A stretch of 64,000 nucleotides of DNA, taken from positions 3,286,001 through 3,350,000 of the forward strand of contig JAPNXP010000012.1 of assembly GCA_028753945.1 (NCBI GenBank). Direction: 5' to 3'. A program made the position numbers and the translations under genes. How positions within the stretch are numbered: position 1 is the first letter of the stretch; every line of letters begins with the position of its first letter. The notes under the pieces are model-generated. The model saw only the letters and a list, made by a program, of their open reading frames with translations. It did no database searches and was not told the DNA's origin. Source of the stretch: Hexactinellida sp. DTS-2022. Its lineage: Eukaryota > Porifera > Hexactinellida. Shown here piece after piece: positions 11,184 to 21,440 of this stretch.

Positions 11184-11259
11184 GTAAGTCTACTAGTAAT
11201 CCTCTTGTTAAAATGTGACTACATAGTATATACTGTAATATTTTATATGTTTTCCACAG

Positions 11260-11303
11260 GATACCAGTGTACGAGAATGCAACCGTCGAGTCGGTGGATA
11301 ACT
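11260..11303 (+). pseudogene. KDZ copy 1, exon D, first piece
   Basis: It starts after the acceptor TTTCCACAG and encodes IPVYENATVESVDN. The frame is cut by insertion of the 722-residue element: 11300-11303 (AACT) is repeated at 15057-15060. Without the insertion the sequence reads GGATAACTGTTC and the protein continues SVDNCSKRFPKHH. Confidence 0.85.
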
Positions 11304-11830
11304 CACGGGTGTAATATATTTACGAAATATTAAGAAAAATTACCAACGCAAACCACCTTATAAACCACGTTCCTTGATGTCCATAGAATAGGAATCCAAG
11401 TTTATCTCACTCTGGTGACGTCAATTTTTTTATATATTTTGATTTTATTAGTGAAGTCATTATTTTTTTGGGGGAAAAATATTTTTATTTATTTTTGATT
11501 AAATATATATTATATCTACATATTTCTTCAAGAATTATTAATAACTATCATATATGGTATATATTTATGTATTTTCTAAATTCCTAGCCAAGTTTAGGAT
11601 TTGTCAGTCAACTATTAACCTCTATTTCTCTGAGACACAAAAGTATCTTTATTAGCTAATTTATCTGGGCTATTATCACACTATATTTAAAACTCTACTT
11701 ATTTAAAACTTAATATTTTAATAGAAACACATAATTAGTACAATAATAGGTTATTCTTAAATAAGTTTAGATAGGAATCAAATGTGATAATCTTATATTT
11801 CGGACGGAAAATATTCTGTAATTTCTATAG
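11304..11830. repeat. Left TIR of the 722-residue element
   Basis: About 525 bp. It is inverted against 14560-15056, with a few single-base differences and short indels. The arm is strongly AT-rich. Confidence 0.85.
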
Positions 11831-11924
11831 CCACTTTTTCTTACTCTTTAACGAAGCCAGAAAACATTTACAATCAATACGGGTGATGAAAAATATAATA
11901 CAAATGCCTGTTTTGAAAAGAAAT

Positions 11925-12060
11925 CAGGTAGCATAATGAAGAATGAATAGAACTGACTGATTCTGAATACTCGGATGAAGCAATTCTGATTTAGAAAGAT
12001 CATCAATTACATGCTAATTCCACAAATACTATAGTTTTCTCTTAATATATACACTTTGAA
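11925..12060. repeat. Degenerate direct copy of the gene's 3' tail region
   Basis: 11935-12060 matches 14380-14510 in the same orientation (CTGATTCTGAATACTCGGAT and TACATGCTAATT are shared), although it lies upstream of the gene. The segment just inside the right TIR has therefore been copied to the left side. This suggests the left end was rebuilt from the right end by internal recombination or gap repair. Confidence 0.7.
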
Positions 12061-12177
12061 TACTTATAAGTCAAATGTAGGATATAATTTATATAATAAA
12101 TAGATTAACCAATACTTGAGATTATATAACACTGATTTTCAGACTTACTATATTTCCAATTTTGATCATTTACATCT

Positions 12178-14346
12178 ATGGCAATTCCTAATGAAATGAC
12201 AGATCTTTATGATAGTCATCATATTGACAACCTGTATCGTGTTTGTCGCTTTTGTTTCAACAGAATTTCTTCCAAAGTTTTACCGAAGGAATCCATTAGA
12301 AAACCCCTTACTCAACTGGTCGTTGAAAGAGCTGAAAATTACTACCAGATAAATTTCAAGTTTGAACTTTCAGATATGACAAAGCCCAAAGTACTTTGTT
12401 GCGGTTGTCGTACTAGGCTTGCGAATCTAGACACAGGCAAACTTGCTTTGTGTAAATTTGAGAACGATCGTCAAACACTTGAGATCTTACCTAGTTTTGA
12501 AGATCAACAATATTCCATTCGTAGTAAAGTGGGCTGTAAGGTAGATAATCGTTGTCATGTTTGCCAAATCAATGGATCATCCCTCAACAACTTCATAGTC
12601 AAATTGAATACCTTTGGTCCACGACCCGGAAGACCTTTGGAACAGTCACCTTGTAAGGTGATGTGTAGTAAATGTGGGAGTTATATGGAAAATCATGATG
12701 AAAGATTTTGTAGAAATATTATAAAACATCCCAAAAGCTCTTACGAAGCTGGTAAACTTTTCGCTGAGAGGGTAGAAGCTCGAGGTTTTACAAGTAAAGT
12801 AGCAGCTGAATTCCTTAAACATACACTGGAAGAAGACAGTAATATTATTAATAACTCAAATTCTTCCAAGCCTCTAGTCAGTCTCAATCATCCTTATGAC
12901 TCTAATAACATGCTAGCTGTAACAACAGTTGGATATAAAGGTAGAAATACTGTACTTAAACAATTGAGCGTGGAATCTGCACGGGATATACAGAGGCTAG
13001 GACATCTAGGTCTTGGCAAACAGACCTATTGGGAATTGGCCAGAATTTTACGTCGAGATGGGATCTCTTTTCCCCCAGGAGGAATTAAAGAGGCATGGGA
13101 TGAAAAATGGTCTATTTTTGGAAGCATCTTTTCTCCAGTTATCCTTTCTATAATTCGAGAAAATCATACTATTACCCCAAAACCTACTCCATTCGGATTT
13201 TGTACAGACGTTAAGTATCTTCTCGATATCATCACACACAATCAATCGAATCAGATTTCTAGACTGAAGTTACAAGTTGATGGAGGTAAGGAATTCCTGA
13301 AAGTTTCTTTGAACATTGTTTCAATGAAGGCTTGTTGCCTTTATTCTCCAACACCAAATAGCGTACTTTCTAATTTTGTTATCGCAATGGGTCATGGTCC
13401 AGAGAACTATCATAATCTGAAGGAATTATTTAGTTTTCCATCCATAAGCAAAATATTTTCACTCGAGAGTCATGTGCAAATATCTTGTGACTTTAAGGTT
13501 GCAGCATTACTTGTCGGCATTCAGCAAGCATCGAGCAAATACCCCTGCCCTTTCTGTTTATGGCGCAATAATACTATATGCACAGGCTTACCTGGACATT
13601 CTAGGAAGAGAGAAGAAATGATAGTTGACCTCGAAAAAAAGCGTCACAATGTTATTAACGAGCCAATCATACACTGGTCCGAGTCAGTGATGGAAAAGGT
13701 TGCTTTAGCGCCATTGCATGTTCTGCTTGGTTTGGTGAATAGGCTTTTTTCTGAAGCAAAACCTAGTCACGAAACATCAAATAGAAAAGGTCGTCAGCTC
13801 TACAAGCTTCATTGCTTAGCATTATGTAAATATAATATCTATCGTTCAGAGTATTGGAATGGTACTCTTGAGGGTAATTCATGCTCGAGACTTTTGGATC
13901 ATTTAGACGATATTCCTTTCCCAAACACCTCACTAAAATTCGTCAAAGCATTAAAAGCTTTGAAAGATGTAAAAGACAATCTCCTAGGGACGGTAAGGAA
14001 AGAAGGATGGGAAGGCAGCATCAGAGTATTTAGGGAGGCATGGCATGCTACAGGTTTATCATGGTCCTTAAAATCACATATTCTATCTGATCATTATGAA
14101 GAATACTTCACCCGTTATGAGAATATCGCTAATGCAGGGGCAGCAATTAGTTCAGAACAAAGTGGAGAAATGCTACATTCCAGGTTGCAAAAGGTGTGGG
14201 ATTTACGATTCAAGACTAAGGCAGAAAATCCCATATTTTCTCAACGTCTTGTGGATTGCATGGTAACATACAACTATAACTTAAAGTGGGATAAAGCAAT
14301 TAGATCTGTAGGAAATCCGGATGAAGATCAAAACTCAATCGAATAA
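12178..14346 (+). CDS. Putative transposase of unassigned superfamily, 722 aa
   Basis: A single uninterrupted frame that fills the element. The N-terminal third is Cys-rich: VCRFC near residue 22, CCGCR near 73, RCHVC near 126 and CKVMCSKC near 160. It probably makes zinc-binding folds for DNA recognition. The core has candidate acidic catalytic residues: Asp368 in QVDGGKEF, Asp438 in SCDFKVAALL, followed by a CPFC pair (457-460), and Glu660 in SSEQSGEMLH. The layout fits an RNase-H-like DDE enzyme with a Cys knuckle, but this is inference. I recall similar anonymous proteins in cnidarian and arthropod genomes. The frame ends at a TAA (14344-14346); beyond it the same frame stays open to 14446 and encodes an acidic tail (TDSEYSDESDTD), so the stop may be recent. 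Confidence 0.75.
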   Translation: MAIPNEMTDLYDSHHIDNLYRVCRFCFNRISSKVLPKESIRKPLTQLVVERAENYYQINFKFELSDMTKPKVLCCGCRTRLANLDTGKLALCKFENDRQTLEILPSFEDQQYSIRSKVGCKVDNRCHVCQINGSSLNNFIVKLNTFGPRPGRPLEQSPCKVMCSKCGSYMENHDERFCRNIIKHPKSSYEAGKLFAERVEARGFTSKVAAEFLKHTLEEDSNIINNSNSSKPLVSLNHPYDSNNMLAVTTVGYKGRNTVLKQLSVESARDIQRLGHLGLGKQTYWELARILRRDGISFPPGGIKEAWDEKWSIFGSIFSPVILSIIRENHTITPKPTPFGFCTDVKYLLDIITHNQSNQISRLKLQVDGGKEFLKVSLNIVSMKACCLYSPTPNSVLSNFVIAMGHGPENYHNLKELFSFPSISKIFSLESHVQISCDFKVAALLVGIQQASSKYPCPFCLWRNNTICTGLPGHSRKREEMIVDLEKKRHNVINEPIIHWSESVMEKVALAPLHVLLGLVNRLFSEAKPSHETSNRKGRQLYKLHCLALCKYNIYRSEYWNGTLEGNSCSRLLDHLDDIPFPNTSLKFVKALKALKDVKDNLLGTVRKEGWEGSIRVFREAWHATGLSWSLKSHILSDHYEEYFTRYENIANAGAAISSEQSGEMLHSRLQKVWDLRFKTKAENPIFSQRLVDCMVTYNYNLKWDKAIRSVGNPDEDQNSIE

Positions 14347-14559
14347 TTCAATAGTGAAGGGGATTCAAACGAGCATGATGAAGAAAGAATAGAACTACAT
14401 AATTGGTTAACTGATTCTGAATACTCGGATGAAAGTGATACTGATTGATTAAGAAATCAATAACATGCTAATTACTCAATTATTATAACTGTCTCATACT
14501 ATTTATACAATGAATGCAGAGTAATAAATAATGGATATTGAAATTACAGAATATTTTTC

Positions 14560-15056
14560 GCACGAAATCTAAGATTATCACATTTGATTCCTATCTAAAC
14601 TTATTTAAGAATAACTATTATTGTACTAATTATGTGTTTCTATTAAAATATTAAGTTTTAAATAAGTAGAGTTTTAAATATAGTGTGATAATAGCCCAGA
14701 TAATTAGCTAATAAAGATACTTTTGTGTCTCAGAGAAATAGAGGTTAATAGTTGACAAATCCTAAATTGGCAAGGGAATTTAGAAAATACATAAATATAT
14801 ACCATATATGATAGTTATTAATAATTCTTGAAGAAATATGTAGATATAATATATATTTAATGAAAAATAAATAAAAATATTTTTCCCCCCAAAAAATAAT
14901 GACGTCACATAATAAAATCAAAATATATAAAAAAATTGACGTCACCAGAGTGAGATAAACTTGGATTCCTATTCTATGGACATCAAGGAACGTGGTTTAT
15001 AAGGTGGTTTGCGTTGGTAATTTTTCTTAATATTTCGTAAATATATTACACCCGTG
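14560..15056. repeat. Right TIR of the 722-residue element
   Basis: Inverted copy of 11304-11830. It ends GTAAATATATTACACCCGTG at the AACT duplication. Confidence 0.85.
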
Positions 15057-15232
15057 AACTGTTCAAAAAGATTTCCAAAGCATCACAAGTTTTCTCCAGG
15101 ACTGATGGCTATCACCTGCCAACATAGAGTTTGCTACGGATTTCAGATTCTTAGAAAACATGAATCTACTGTATTAGTTTATAACTTACTACTCAGAATA
15201 TTCAAAGTGCTGCCGAAAGTGATAATATATGA
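15057..15232 (+). pseudogene. KDZ copy 1, exon D, middle piece
   Basis: It encodes CSKRFPKHHKFSPGLMAITC, then YGFQILRKHES and FKVLPKVIIYD, which is core KDZ transposase sequence. It begins with the second AACT copy and stops where the P element is inserted inside the YDNAC motif. The 8-bp ATATATGA at 15225-15232 is repeated at 19013-19020. Confidence 0.88.
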
Positions 15233-15777
15233 CATAGACTCCTTTAAATAAGGACTGTAGGCGCTCATTCTCGGGTCCTGGAACTTGGGTCCATTAGGTA
15301 TTTCATAATCGGTTAAAGTTTGACACATAAAATGTATTATTGTCGTATAGGAAGTCATAGTTAAGGAGTCCAACGGTCATATTGGATTATCGAAAATATT
15401 TGTGGAATGTGAGTTATGCGGTTTCACACCTTTCCATATATGGTAATATTGTTAAAATCTCGAGATCAGTTAGCTTTAGACATATGAAATGTATTATTGT
15501 CGTGTAGGAAGTCATATTTTGGGAGTCCAACGGACATATTGGATTATCGAAAATATTTGTGGAATGTGAGTTATGCCGTTTTCACACCTTTCCATATATG
15601 GTAATATTAATAAAACCACGACAACTGTTAAAGTTAGGCATATTTAAGTATATTATTTGCGGATAGGTAGTATAATATGGTGAGCTATTTGTCGTGATAA
15701 TTATTTGCTATACCTCTAATGTTTAAGTTACAAGTTTGGATTTGTTTAGTATGATTGTTAGCATGGAGAAAGTATTA
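15233..15777. repeat. Left long TIR of P element 1
   Basis: Inverted against 18467-19012. It contains a tandem pair (about 15340-15430 and 15510-15600 share long blocks) and ends near GCATGGAGAAAGTATT. Confidence 0.85.
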
Positions 15778-15879
15778 TCGAACTAAATGTTGATGGTAAA
15801 GAATAATAATGCTTAGTTTTTACATTTTATTTCGTATTTACAAAATTTAGCATATAATCTCACAAGCAACACAGTAATC

Positions 15880-18431
15880 ATGCCAAAACGTTGTGCAGCA
15901 TTCAACTGTCGTGGTAACTATGATGGGGAACCATTTAGTCAAGTTGTCAGTTTTCCCACAGATAGGGTTGAAAGGACAGATGGATTGAGGTCATGCCTAA
16001 TGAACCTGGGAGTCTTAACGATCGAAAAGAGATATTTGTCTGTTCATCACACTTTGAATGCAAATGGGTAACTGTACGGGGAGGAAAGCGACCAATTGGA
16101 CCTCCTACATATTTTAAAGGTGTGCCCAAGTCTTGTCAGAAGCAGTCTTTTACACATCCAAGGCCAACAAGAAAGACTATTTCTGATGTAAGGGATAAAT
16201 TGCAGAGAGAGTATATTGGCAAGTGTGATAAGATCTTAGATTTCACAACTTTTTGCAGAAGAATTTGAAAGACGATTCACATCATTCAGCGTTAGAAATC
16301 ACGGAGAAAAATTTACAGTTTTCATGGTGGATGAATTAGGGAGTAAAGTGATTCAGTATTTCTGCTTTAAGAAAGTAGAGTCTTGCTTTGGGTTTCTTCA
16401 TTTGTCTAAGGTAGAAAAGAATGGTTATGAAATCCCAAAGATAATTTTCAATCTACAGAAGAATAGCCTCCTTCATAGATGGTCTCAGATGGAAGAAATC
16501 CTCTCGATTGTTAATAATTATGAAACTTCTAACAATGATCATTTGTTAAAGGCCATGGAAGAGTTGAAACAAATGACAATAGATGTACAAGAATCAACAC
16601 ATTTTCAGTTCCTAGAGACCCAGCTAGAATTTCTCTTGATTTCAGATAATAATATCCGGTATACAAAACACCTACTGATTTTTGCTGGAGAACTTCTTTG
16701 TATATCTCCAGCTGCATACAGGATGATAAGAAATTACAGAATAATAAAGCTCCCTAGGGAACAACTTGTTCGAAATTTAATGTCTCGTAGTTTCGCAAAC
16801 ACCAATCTGCCGCTCATATTCAAAGTACTGAAACCTGAGCAACGTCTTGTTAACATACTATTTGATGAGGTAAAGTTAATGAAGACCACGCGCTTAACAG
16901 GCAGCCACATCATTGGTTATGCTACTAATGCCACAGAAGCAGTTGCTACATCTGCCTTTTGTATAGAAATTGTTTGCCATCACGGAGGACCACGCTTAGT
17001 GATTGGTGTTCATCCAGTTTCTAAAATAAATGCAGCGAAGGCTCGAGATATCTTGATGGAAACAATTGAAGGATTGAGAAAAATGGATATCCAGCCAATA
17101 TCCTTTATATGTGATAACTGTCCGCTAAATCAAGGTGTATACCGCTTACTTGGTGGTCCTGGGAAAGTGGAGGTATGCGGTGTCGATATGTACTTAATTT
17201 ATGATTACGTTCATATCCTAAAAAATTGAGGAATAATTGGATAACTGAGAGGACCTGGGAATTGTCCTTTAAAGAGAACGATGTAGAATATCTGGCATGT
17301 TGGAGAGACATCCAAGCTCTATATGATGAAGATAAAAAGATGCCATTACGTCTTACAAAGCTTACTCATACCTCAGTCTTTCCTAAACCACTACAAAGAC
17401 AGAGCATACCGCTGGTATGTCAAGTCTTTCATGAAAAGTCAATTGCAGCATTCAAAGCCTTAAAGGGTACTATCGACTATCAGGAGGGAACTATTAAATT
17501 TCTCACATTGATAACAAACTGGTTCAGAATGATGAACGTAAAAGACAAGTTTAGCACAATACATCTTCGTGATCCACATCGTACACCTTGGACGTTGAAT
17601 TGTGACAACTTTAGCAAACTATCAGCAATGTGCGACGTTATAGATTCCTGTCGATGGGAAGGAGAAGATTTCGACAAAAAAAGCTTACTCAATTCACTGC
17701 CGATGCTTTCAAGATCACAACAAAATATAGTATTGTAGCCGCCACTTATCTATTGACTTACCACAATTTTCAGTATGTTCTTCCTGCGGTTTTCTCACAA
17801 GACCCCTTGGAAACAATTTTTGGACAAGCCAGACAGCGCAATAGAGGAAACTTTTACATTGATATTGTTGATGTACTCTCAGCAGCCAAAGCACAGCGAT
17901 TACATCAGTTGCTGAAATACAATATAATTCCTCAAGGAATTCCAGAGTTTACCTGCCCAGAATGTACAACGCCAGTCAGTTTGGGAGATATAGAGCTAAT
18001 GCAAGAGATCAGTATTGAGGACACGCAACTCCTCCTTGATTCAGGCAATACTTTAAAGCACAAAGTAGTGTTCATTGCTGGATATATAGCATTTAAATTT
18101 TAAGCATGGTGAAATGGAAGGGGACCTAGTATCTACTGAATTTCTACAAGAACTCGACAGGGGAGGGCTGACAGTGCCAACATTGTACACGACTTGTTTT
18201 GTTCAAACTGCTGTTAATCTTCTTGAGTTACTTCCGAGGGCCAAAAATAGTTGTCGAACATATGTAATTAAAGTCCTTTCATTTTTTGATCATCCTCTTG
18301 CTGAAGACAATGTAGCTCTATGCTCATTAGTTAATACTCTCTTAAAAGCTCAAGTTAACCACTTCAGTGATCGTGAGCAACAGATTGGATGTCTTCGACG
18401 GAGGGAAAAGTTACAAGAAGAAAATGATTAA
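15880..18431 (+). pseudogene. THAP-domain P-element transposase, five or more frameshifts
   Basis: The ATG at 15880 starts a THAP zinc finger: MPKRCAAFNC...FPTD...RWIEV...VCSSHFE, the C2CH ligands, crossing a frameshift near 15972. A linker follows (frameshift near 16250). Then comes the RNase-H-like core: LFDEVKLMKT (first Asp, about 16865) and FICDNCPLNQGVYRLLGG (second Asp, about 17112), then DYVHILKN/LRNNWITE across a slip near 17228. The inserted GTP-binding-like domain of the P family has KLTHTSVFPKPLQRQSIPLV. After a slip at a poly-A near 17677 the distal part has QDPLETIFGQARQRNRGN, carrying the final Glu. A last slip near 18100 leads into MEGDLVSTEFLQEL and the stop at 18429. The domain order is complete, as in THAP9 and Drosophila P. 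Only small indels inactivate it. Confidence 0.92.
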
Positions 18432-18466
18432 TTTGCTAACACTTTTAGATACAGTCAATGTACTGA

Positions 18467-19012
18467 AAATACTTTCTCCATGCTAACAATCATACTAATC
18501 AAATCCAAACTTGTAACTTAAACATTAGAGGTATAGCAAATAATTATCACGGCAAATAGCTCACCATATTATACTACCTATCCGCAAATAATATACTTAA
18601 ATATGCCTAACTTTAACTGTTGTCGTGGTTTTATTAATATTACCATATATGGAAAGGTGTGAAAACGGCATAACTCACATTCCACAAATATTTTCGATAA
18701 TCCAATATGCCCGTTGGACTCCCAAAATATGACTTCCTATACGACAATAATACATTTCATATGCCTAACTTTAACAGTTGTCGTGGTTTTATTAATATTA
18801 CCATATATGGAAAGGTGTGAAAACCGCATAACTCACATTCCACAAATATTTTTGATAATCCAATATGACCGTTGGACTCCTTAACTATGACTTCCTATAC
18901 GACAATAATACATTTTATGTGTCAAACTTTAACCGATTATGAAATACCTAATGGACCCAAGTTCCAGGACCCGAGAATGAGCGCCTACAGTCCTTATTTA
19001 AAGGAGTCTATG
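18467..19012. repeat. Right long TIR of P element 1
   Basis: Inverted copy of 15233-15777, with the same doubled inner block. Confidence 0.85.
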
Positions 19013-19411
19013 ATATATGATAACGCTTGCAACTTACATAATACATGTATGAAAAGGTAATTTGTATTACCTCAGTGTTTAGCTCACTGCTGAAATTATT
19101 TGCAGTCTATTTCAAAATTCTACGAATTACCTTTCTCTCTTCTTTATAGAGATCCAAGTTATTTATGATTCATGAAGACTACCTTTCTCATTGATCGTTT
19201 TCACTCAACAAATCACAAGTGTTGTCCGTCCTACTCAATGAGAAATATTCACACAGAAGAGATGAAGAAAATTAACTCACAAGTTTGTGAACAATTATTC
19301 TCTTCACTTAGAAGGATATCAACTCAGATTGCATATATGCGTGTCGAAAACGTCTTTTTCACGACAAGATATTTCCTGGCTTGTTTTAATTCTAGTAAAC
19401 CAAAAGTTTAA
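19013..19411 (+). pseudogene. KDZ copy 1, exon D end and exon E (C-terminus)
   Basis: 19013-19020 is the P-element target copy. 19021-19056 completes YDNACNLHNTCMKR and ends at a GTAATT donor. Exon E (19150-19411, after TTTATAG) reads DPSYL, an in-frame TGA, then FMKTTFLIDRFHSTNHKC and NSQVCEQLFSSLRRI to the stop. This is the C-terminal catalytic block of KDZ transposases. By position the Asp of YDNAC and the Glu of CEQ are likely active-site residues. The stop is 66 bp from the end of the convergent Ulp1-PHD gene. Confidence 0.88.
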
Positions 19412-19476
19412 TAAATATAAATTTATATTTGATTACAATAAATATTAATAGTGTGTAAAATGTAATGCGGTAACAG

Positions 19477-21229
19477 TTATTCAGTCAATGAAGTTACATT
19501 TCGAGGGCTACAGGGGGGGCAAGAAAAAAACTCTACATCCTCGCTTACGTCTACGAATCCCACACATGGTTTATGATACCAATTAAGGCATTTAGGGCAC
19601 TCTACCATGTTAGCAAATGCATAAGATGGTAGGTTACAGAGACACCATAACTTAATCTTAAATTCTGATCTTAAAATGGTGCACATTTTAGATCGAAGTA
19701 TCTTGCTTTCTGTGGTCGGGAAGGGTGTTAATAATTCGTTATTGAAGCAATCACTTAGGTACGACCTCATTCTATTTTGTTTCCAGCAAACAAGGGCTGG
19801 ATCATCTCCGTTTGAAATTGCCAGACAGACTGCAGCTGCAAACAATCCGCAGTCTGCACCTCCTCTTTGTTGTTGAATAGGTACAAAAGTAACTTTTAGT
19901 TCTCCAGAACTGCTCCCATAGAGGAGAGATAACTGTACATCCAACTCTTCACTTGTTCTGCTTGTCATCATTGAGTCATAAAGACTGACATTCCCCTCAA
20001 TACAACACTGGAGCACACCCAATGAAGTGCCCCGTCATGGTATATTTGCATGCTTGGACGGGGAGCTCTGACGAATTGCCGGTTCTAAAATAGAAATCTT
20101 AAAATAAATTAGGCTGGTATGAGACGAGTGTTGGCCTAATTAAGTAGTAAACTTTATCTTAATTACTTACTTTGGAAAGAATTGTATCCTGAATTTACAT
20201 CGTAAATATCATAACTATATCTGTTGCTAATAAACTTACACAAAATGCATTAATACACGTATCAGTTAGGAATGTATTTCCAGTTGACAGCTCATGTAGG
20301 GATTGTGCTTTGTCTTTTCGGGTGACTATCGGTGTAAATTCAAAAATGGGGCTCAACGGTGTCGTACCCAAAAGCGTGGCTAAGCTGGGTGTAGGTACAG
20401 GGCAAGTAGGGTCTGTGTAAGAAGAGATTTCGATCTGTTTTAATTCTGGAAAGAAAGATCCGTTAATACTAGTATCGATATCGGATACCGGGATCGATAT
20501 GGCAGATGAACACTGAGGATGAGTAGTCTCTGCTGAGTGTGTTTGTTGATCCTCAAATCTGGTTTCTGGAGATATCCTGGGATTTTTACTAGAGAACGCT
20601 TCTGAAGATGTTCTACGCCTTTTAGTTGCGTGAGGAATCGTCTTTGGACTACTATGAGATTGCTCTCGAACGTTATCGAGGTTTCTACTATCTTTGTAAC
20701 ACTTGATAATTTTACATAGAGACTCTCTATTGCAGAGCTTGATATTCTTATATTCCACGTCGTTTGGCCAAAATGATGGTTTTAGGGAATAGTCCTTCCA
20801 AAAAGCACTGTTTTTCCCTAATTATAGGATGTCGAGTCACACTAAGCATACATTCGGGGATACTATTCGTTTTAGTTCCGTTATTTAATAAATAAATGAC
20901 AACTCACCAATCGAATCTTTCGTAATCCACGAGACAAGCTTTCGAAGGGTTGGTACATTGACGATGTCCAGATCTCCCCAGATAAGATCGATTATTCGTT
21001 GGTCATCAGATAGCTTGTCATGGCACGGTTCGATGTGTTTACCAACTATGGACTTCGAAACGTCATCTTTCAGAGAATGTACGAGCTGTTGAAATTTCTC
21101 TGGCCCTATGGTAGCTAGTTTTCCTCTCCATGTGTGTACCACTCCTATACTTTCTCCTGTTATGGACCGGAATTGCTTGAGAGTAGAGGACAACATCTCA
21201 CGAGCGTTCGATTTTGTCATTCGAGGCAT
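19477..21229 (-). pseudogene. Ulp1-type SUMO protease with C-terminal PHD finger, copy 1
   Basis: Three-exon model on the minus strand. Exon 1 is 21229-20908 (MPRMTKSNAREMLSSTLKQF..., GTGAGT donor). Exon 2 is about 20757-20240: a low-complexity Ser/Thr/Pro region, then TFLTDTCINAF, the start of the Ulp1 fold, and a GTAAGT donor. Exon 3 is 20084-19477. Exon 3 has the catalytic His in GALHWV, the Asp in NVSLYDSM and QQQRGGADCGLFAA with the Gln and Cys of C48 peptidases. A C4HC3-type PHD finger follows (LWCLCNLPSYAF, CPKCLNWYHKPCVGF, FFSCPPC). A one-base frameshift near 20005, between the His and Asp, breaks it. The gene runs tail to tail with the KDZ gene, as in the second copy. It probably serves the transposon or once did; its substrate is unknown. 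Confidence 0.82.
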
Positions 21230-21252
21230 TTTAGCTACTTATAAATTATATA

Positions 21253-21330
21253 CAGTAAACTCTCGTTATAACGAAGTGCTTCAGATATCCATTTCGTTAT
21301 AGCCGACTTCGTTACAAAGGGAGTTCACTG
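21253..21330. mobile_element. 78-bp TA-flanked pogo-like MITE
   Basis: Starts CAGTAAACTCTCGTTATAAC after TA and ends GGGAGTTCACTG before TA, with inverted CGTTATAA words inside. It lies just upstream of the Ulp1-PHD start codon. Confidence 0.8.
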
Positions 21331-21440
21331 TAACTGTTTAGTTAATTATTCAGATAGTGCCCAGTACTCAATATTTATTATTTAAAACGAAAGCCTATTT
21401 AATTAAACACACCTCATATGCGGATGTTGCGTCACACGAG

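Larger units (their letters stand above)
11304..15056 (+). mobile_element. Unclassified 3.75-kb DNA transposon with about 0.5-kb TIRs
   Basis: It is bounded by CACGGGTGTAATATATTTAC and its exact inverse and flanked by the 4-bp duplication AACT (11300-11303, 15057-15060). Removing it restores the KDZ frame, so both the boundary and the duplication length are firm. The terminal inverted repeats run for roughly 520 bp (11304-11830 and about 14560-15056) with few differences. One long gene lies inside. A 4-bp duplication is compatible with Sola1/Sola2 or Academ, but no Academ helicase is present and I cannot confirm any superfamily. Near-identical arms and an almost intact gene suggest recent insertion. 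Confidence 0.93.
15233..19012 (+). mobile_element. P element, copy 1, full length with about 545-bp TIRs
   Basis: It starts CATAGACTCCTTTAAATAAG and ends with the inverse (...GGAGTCTATG). A perfect 8-bp duplication ATATATGA flanks it (15225-15232, 19013-19020); 8 bp and CA...TG ends are typical of P elements. Inverted similarity extends to about 15777 on the left and back to about 18467 on the right. Each arm holds two tandem copies of a block of about 180 bp (TTGGATTATCGAAAATATTT). The Drosophila P element has a 31-bp TIR, so these arms are unusually long. The gene inside is broken by several indels. Confidence 0.95.
8772..19411 (+). pseudogene. KDZ-type (Zisupton/Dileera-like) transposase gene, copy 1, split by two transposons
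   Basis: This is my gene model, built from splice sites and the second copy at 30823-32251. Exon A is about 8772-8912, exon B 9163-9739, exon C 10386-11183, exon D 11260-11303 plus 15061-15232 plus 19021-19056, exon E 19150-19411. Hallmarks of KDZ transposases: a Cys pair followed by KIVILDGIAMG in exon C, CSKRFPKHHKFSPGLM and YGFQILRKHES in exon D, the IIYDNACNLH motif spanning an insertion, and FLIDRFHSTNHKC plus NSQVCEQLFSSLRRI in exon E. Damage besides the insertions: a frameshift near 9650 and an in-frame TGA near 19168. The product would have excised and inserted the host element. The outer ends of that element were not found. Confidence 0.85.
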
